Positions 59,679 to 64,000 of a stretch of DNA of 64,000 nt are shown here, one piece after another. The position numbers and the translations under genes were made by a program. Numbering within the stretch: position 1 is the stretch's first letter; every line of letters starts with the position of its first letter. Below the pieces are notes generated by a model, which was not told the DNA's origin, made no database searches, and saw only the letters and a program-made list of their open reading frames with translations. Source of the stretch: Siphonodentalium dalli (taxonomy: Eukaryota; Mollusca; Scaphopoda; Gadilida; Siphonodentaliidae); NCBI GenBank assembly GCA_032622095.1, contig CP136063.1:207315934-207379933 (forward strand), read 5' to 3'.

Positions 59679-60094
59679 TAACCAATACAAGGATGTGAGG
59701 TTTAATGAGAACTCCATCCATATAACTAATAATTATGTGTGAAAATCAAAACAAAATAAATTCCATGATGGCGTCCAATATGGACTGCCTAATTCTGCTC
59801 CAAAACATGTATATTCAATATATGGATGTTTATTGGGGGAAACCGATTATTTCAATGATATTTACATTAACCCGACTTACGGGAGCGTGCGACTGTGTCT
59901 TAAGCATATGTGCCTATTTAATGAGCCAACAATTGGAATCCCAACATAGAAGATTGGCGTGGGTCCCTTGCGCGATCTGTCCATCGAAAACTATTTAGAC
60001 ATCTCAAGACACGTAAGACCCAATAAGTTAATATACAGAATAGATACATCTATTGCCTGAGTGACTAATATTTATATTTGTTACAATGAGGTCA

Positions 60095-60315
60095 AATAGT
60101 TGCGAAGCCAGCACCACAATTCTTTCCCTCCATCGTAAATCTTAAAACAACTTCTAAATAATTAATAATTCACCTTATATTTGGTATGAAGCGTCCTTGG
60201 TTAACTGGAGTTCAGATTTGTTAACATCACGTCACCAAGGTAATTACTTGCGAAGCCACAGCCACAACTATTTCCCTCCATAGTAATTATCAAAAGAACT
60301 TCTTAAGAACAATTG
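60095..60315. repeat. Tandem duplication, ~140 bp
   Basis: GGTCAAATAGTTGCGAAGCC-AGC and GGTAATTACTTGCGAAGCC-AGC, each followed by CACAA.T.TTTCCCTCCAT-GTAA and AACTTCTTAA, mark two diverged copies. No gene is evident between 59690 and 60860. Confidence 0.6.
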
Positions 60316-60859
60316 ACCAGGTCAGTCGCGCAATTATTGGAAGAGCCACGGTCAATCATTTTTTTTAAACCAAATGTTACATTTAAATTATTGCTTTATT
60401 TAACCAAAACAAAAATGAGAAAATTTAACTTTTACTACTTGCTAAATTTTATCTTTTAATTATTTCATTTAGTATTTACAGTATACTATGTCCAAGTCTT
60501 TATAATCTGTTGAGTGACCCAACAGTCGTTTACTTTGTTAGTAATAATTTGAAGGATTACTTGTTTAAACGCAATTGTTATCAAAATATTTTATGTATTT
60601 TTTATAATTTCTATTTATATGTAATACCATAATCTTGGTGGCGTTACCATTTCTGACTATGGTTTTCTTGTTGTTTAATGACTCCAAGCGCTGAGTAGCC
60701 AACTCCACGCAGCAGTCACAGTACTAATATGGTATAAGTCTAGCATTTATATTAATTTGCCGCCAGTGTGACTGATACCATATACCATAGTAGCCATTTC
60801 AGGCCCCAATGAGATTGAATTTTATTAGAAATAATTCATCACGCGTAATTCATTATGTT

Positions 60860-61275
60860 ATGTTCAGTTTACATTAAAATATTGCCAGAAACCAAAAGTA
60901 AATTGCATACTATCATAATACCATACCATAATATGAATAACAGGAAAAGAAGTCATAAGTTGCAGCCAGTTCCAAACCATAGAAACAGGTCTAGGAGATA
61001 TGAGTAAACTATTGCTTATTTTCCAATTTCGGTCACCAGTTTGGCATCCATTTGTATTATGTAGTACAAAAAGTCCTAAAACGATAGTATCCAGGCATCC
61101 AAATAGTATATACATTTTTTATACATTTGATGAAATATTCCATCCAAATAAATGGATTAAATTGACTTCATTAATTGAGTTCATATTGTATACCACGGTG
61201 GCCATGTTAGACGCCATCTTGGATCCTACGAAAAGCTCAAGTGTGAGAAACTCACATCCACCGAGAAATTAAAAC
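60860..61275 (-). repeat. Dispersed repeat, CCAAGATGGCGTCC family (inverted copy)
   Basis: Minus-strand counterpart of 48380-48850 with the same ordered landmarks (GGTGGATGTG, GGATCCAAGATGGCGTCTAA, ACCGAAATTGGAAAAT, TCATATCTCCTA, TTTGGAACTGG). Confidence 0.7.
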
Positions 61276-61428
61276 CCCACACCGCCCAGAATCATAATAC
61301 ACAGAGACAAAACTTTAACAGAGACTGTCTACTTCACCCCTATTGCTCCCGACTAATTCCGAATGATCAGATCTTTTTGGTTTTGTTTTCCTTTTTTGCT
61401 TTGATTGAAATTGATGATTGGGGAAAAG

Positions 61429-61690
61429 TGACGCGACAAGGCTCCCATGTTCAACACCATTCTGGGATATCGTGCGACGGTAACAAAGGTGCTAAATCAG
61501 CCAACAGGTGCTCCCATGGATGGCTTCTGACCAATGATGATACTGTCTAGAAGAGTGTGTTAATAGCGACACCTACGTTGAAAAGATGTCATAAAATGAC
61601 TTGCGAAAGCACATCTGTTGGAATCGCATCGAGTTCTTCAAAAATAGTGATAATTGTTAAAAACACTTGAGGGAAAACATGGTGGCTATA
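61429..61690 (+). pseudogene. Second fragment of the helicase-RBR 3' end
   Basis: Aligns collinearly with about 45178-45470. Shared landmarks are CCATGTTCA.CACCAT, GGGATATCGTGCGA, GTGCTAA, TTCTGACCAATGATGA-type sequence, and a conserved RING2 tail that reads HICWNRIEFFKNSDNC here (61610-61660), followed by LREN. Several stops and shifts interrupt it, and no helicase sequence precedes it. It is a truncated duplicate of the last exon region of the same family; its RING2 tail is better preserved than that of the 45-kb copy. Confidence 0.75.
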
Positions 61691-61732
61691 ACCAAAATGT
61701 AGATTTCATATTTTTCAATCCTCAAATTGTAC

Positions 61733-61765
61733 CAGGGGCGTAGCGACAGGTCTGGTGGTGTTTGG
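61733..61765 (+). other. Solitary hAT-like end
   Basis: CAGGGGCGTAGCGACAGG resembles the terminus of widespread hAT-type elements. No partner end was placed. Confidence 0.35.
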
Positions 61766-64000
61766 GGTATCATCCCTTAACTGTGGACATAATGTTCATT
61801 CGTTGAAAATTTCGTATACCTCACACAACAGACCAACTTTAGGTTGAATTTGTTGTGATAGTTTGATATTACAACCAGTATGTAATTGTTGTTTTTAAAC
61901 CAAAGGTAATTTAATGCCAACTATTTTCCAACTTTCTGTCAATTGTGTAGACTGAGATGGCAATCAGTGGGAATTTTTCAACCATTTACGGGGCGTTCCA
62001 ACTCAGTGGGTGGATGTGGAATTCCGGGACTTTGCAAATTCGGTCTGGTTCAAATGGGTGGGACATCCGCAATGGAGACCATGTGTAGCCAAGTCCCTGA
62101 TTGTGCATTTGTCACACTAGGGATTAACAGTTTGTTGGTGAATACATTTCTAGATGAGCTACATAACAGCAGCGCAATGAAATATTACAGACGGCGAACG
62201 AACCGCACAATTCGCAGTGTACATGGCAGGACATCGCATGCAAATACTGAGAATCTACAGCGAAATATGTGAATATCAGGTCAATGATGCAGTAAATTCG
62301 GAATTTGGATTGAGGTAAAATTTACAATTGTAAAAGGAATATAATAATATATATATAATATTACGATAATGTAAAAATAAATTCAACTAAAGAAATATGT
62401 CCAAGAGAGGTAATTATAATGGATAATTAATTCAAGAAATACAGAAATGATGATTTTACACGATATATAAACAAAATCCACAATATTTAAAAATTACGCA
62501 GAATGATCCCCGCATCGCAAAATTCGCAGTGCCCCGCAAATCACAATCCGTGTCGCACGCCGTCCGACCTGGGAGACTTGTTTAATGTAACAGTCCGACA
62601 GAAAAAGCCCGATGTTTGGCCAATGCGTGTTTTTGCGTATAAGGTTATTTTCTATGCAGATTATGGTTATCTGCATGATGACATTCTCTGATGAATAAAC
62701 CTGCTGCCGCTACGAAAGCCGTGGGGAAATTGAACAATTTATGTAAATAATGGTGGTGGTCGAAATGGCCGAACTCGTCACAAAAAATGGCTTTTACCCC
62801 TATTAAGCCTATGCCGTGCTGGGGGTACCCGTCACACTTCGGGGAAATTTGTGCGACCATCATTTTCTGATGGGAAAATGACTCTAGTTTTCTATTTCAG
62901 AGGGCGCCGAGCCGAAATAGGTCACAAAATATCGATTTTCGCTATGTTAGATATGTTACCCTACCTAATAACATCTTTGCGCATTTATGAGGAAAATATT
63001 GACACTTAATCAGTTTCAACATTAGTTTTCTGCATTCGTTCTGATTTCGCGTCAAAACTTCACGGCGTTCAGTATCGTGCGTCTGGTCTACACAAATATA
63101 GCATATGTCCCAAATTCGTATGTATTATATAGTTTTGGAAATGGTGGGGTATTCCCTACATACAAGTAATAGTGCTCATGCAAATAGTCTATATCTTTTC
63201 AACTGTTGAAATAATATACAAACACTTGATCCTCCTCCCCAATGTTATATTTATCAACAAAGAGGCATCCATGCAGTTGTGTCCAAGAATAAATGAACAA
63301 TGCACAGTGTATGATGTTTTGTTGTGTAGAACTCTCCGGAGACACAGCAAATGTATCATTTCGTTAAAATCCTGGATTAGGAAGGTAATAGAATCCAAGA
63401 TGGCGTCCTAGATGATCGCGAATGTTGCTACTGACACTCTGTACACAACAAGAATGCAAACTGAACTAGAACATCCCCAGAGCTTTGAATGTTGTGGTAT
63501 TTTATTGCCTTGTCTGTATCTCAATATGTAAAAGGTATATGGTTAGAGAGCTTCACAGGAAGTATTTGCAAAAACACTGCATTATCTATCTTATTATCCC
63601 AACTTGGGTCTACACTCAGTCTGCTAACTGAAATCATGACTGTCTGCAAGAAAATATTTAAGAAAGTCTTCATTTTATTGTGTAGTTTTTTTTTGGTAGC
63701 CATTTGTTATCATTAACTATTTTTTGGAGGAAAAGTCATCATAAAACAACATAATATCTGAAATGATGAATCTGTATTGAGTTGTTATGTCTGTCGGATT
63801 ATTGCAAACGTGGTTGAATAATATTTATATTGTTTTATGTTGTTTTTGTCCTTCAAAGGACACAAAGATTGCTCTGCAAATGGCCACCAAAAAACTAAAA
63901 TACGCAATGAAATTTGTTTTATATTTATTTTGTCGCAGAGTCATGATTTCATATAGTAGACCATGTGCAGAACCTAGTTTGGATATTAAGCTTGATAATG
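61766..64000. other. Gene-free stretch to the window edge
   Basis: No recognisable gene. The frame 61943-62272 (109 codons, plus) is unremarkable. A good splice-acceptor-like tract (TTTTCTATTTCAG, ending near 62900) exists but no open exon follows. Another GAATCCAAGATGGCGTCC motif is at about 63391. Confidence 0.4.

Noticed and set aside
61943-62272. 109-codon plus-strand frame
   Set aside because: No recognisable domain or splice context, although it lies downstream of the RBR fragment.

Overview
This window is eukaryotic and almost certainly from an animal. It is AT-rich and gene-poor. It holds non-LTR retrotransposon remnants with microsatellite tails, many foldback and terminal-inverted-repeat (TIR) DNA elements, minisatellites, and one split, intron-containing gene of a type that I recall from marine invertebrates (a DExH helicase fused to an RBR ubiquitin-ligase module). 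A lophotrochozoan or invertebrate deuterostome would fit, but the species cannot be fixed by reading alone. I see no tRNA, rRNA or CRISPR array.

Layout. 0.65-3.4 kb: 5'-truncated LINE on the minus strand, followed by a near-perfect 12-bp minisatellite (3.56-3.90 kb). 5.9-6.6 kb: hAT-like non-autonomous element with an exact 8-bp target duplication. 9.3-11.2 kb: a tandem-core repeat relative and a tandem pair of long palindromes. 12.8-18.3 kb: a 5.5-kb composite with ~1.1-kb inverted arms around a GT-rich tandem core; its left arm carries two younger insertions. 18.6-29.6 kb: G-run-ended elements, a LINE tail, a ~195-bp satellite, a 730-bp TIR element and hairpin MITEs. 30-35.3 kb: foldbacks and a second minus-strand LINE lying between inverted 40-bp repeats.

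38.3-45.4 kb (+) is the main find. A 93-nt exon at 38294-38386 splices in phase to a large exon at 38809-40830 that encodes about 22 copies of a 17-residue charged repeat and a C-terminal domain of possible ferredoxin-like fold. Coding continues, with a frameshift and stops, to 40952. There a 3,088-bp element (40955-44042, TA duplication) interrupts it, and the same reading frame resumes at 44045. The remainder is a decayed DExH helicase core (broken Walker A, DETH box, SAT motif) joined directly to RING/IBR/RING2 remnants. I read the whole as one inactivated helicase-RBR gene. A second fragment of its 3' end lies at 61.4-61.7 kb.

45.6-64 kb: hairpin MITEs, a TIR element with a tandem core (46-47.3 kb), a 2.5-kb element with 43-bp perfect TIRs, a 62-bp satellite and a nested TIR element (50-52.5 kb), a 2-kb element with ~0.5-kb inverted arms (53-55 kb), tandem repeats (55.6-57.4 kb), a CAGGG-ended element with a nested MITE (57.5-59.1 kb) and a tandem trio of TA-flanked MITEs (59.2-59.7 kb). 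No intact gene is convincingly supported anywhere in the window; the best coding sequence is the split helicase-RBR locus.
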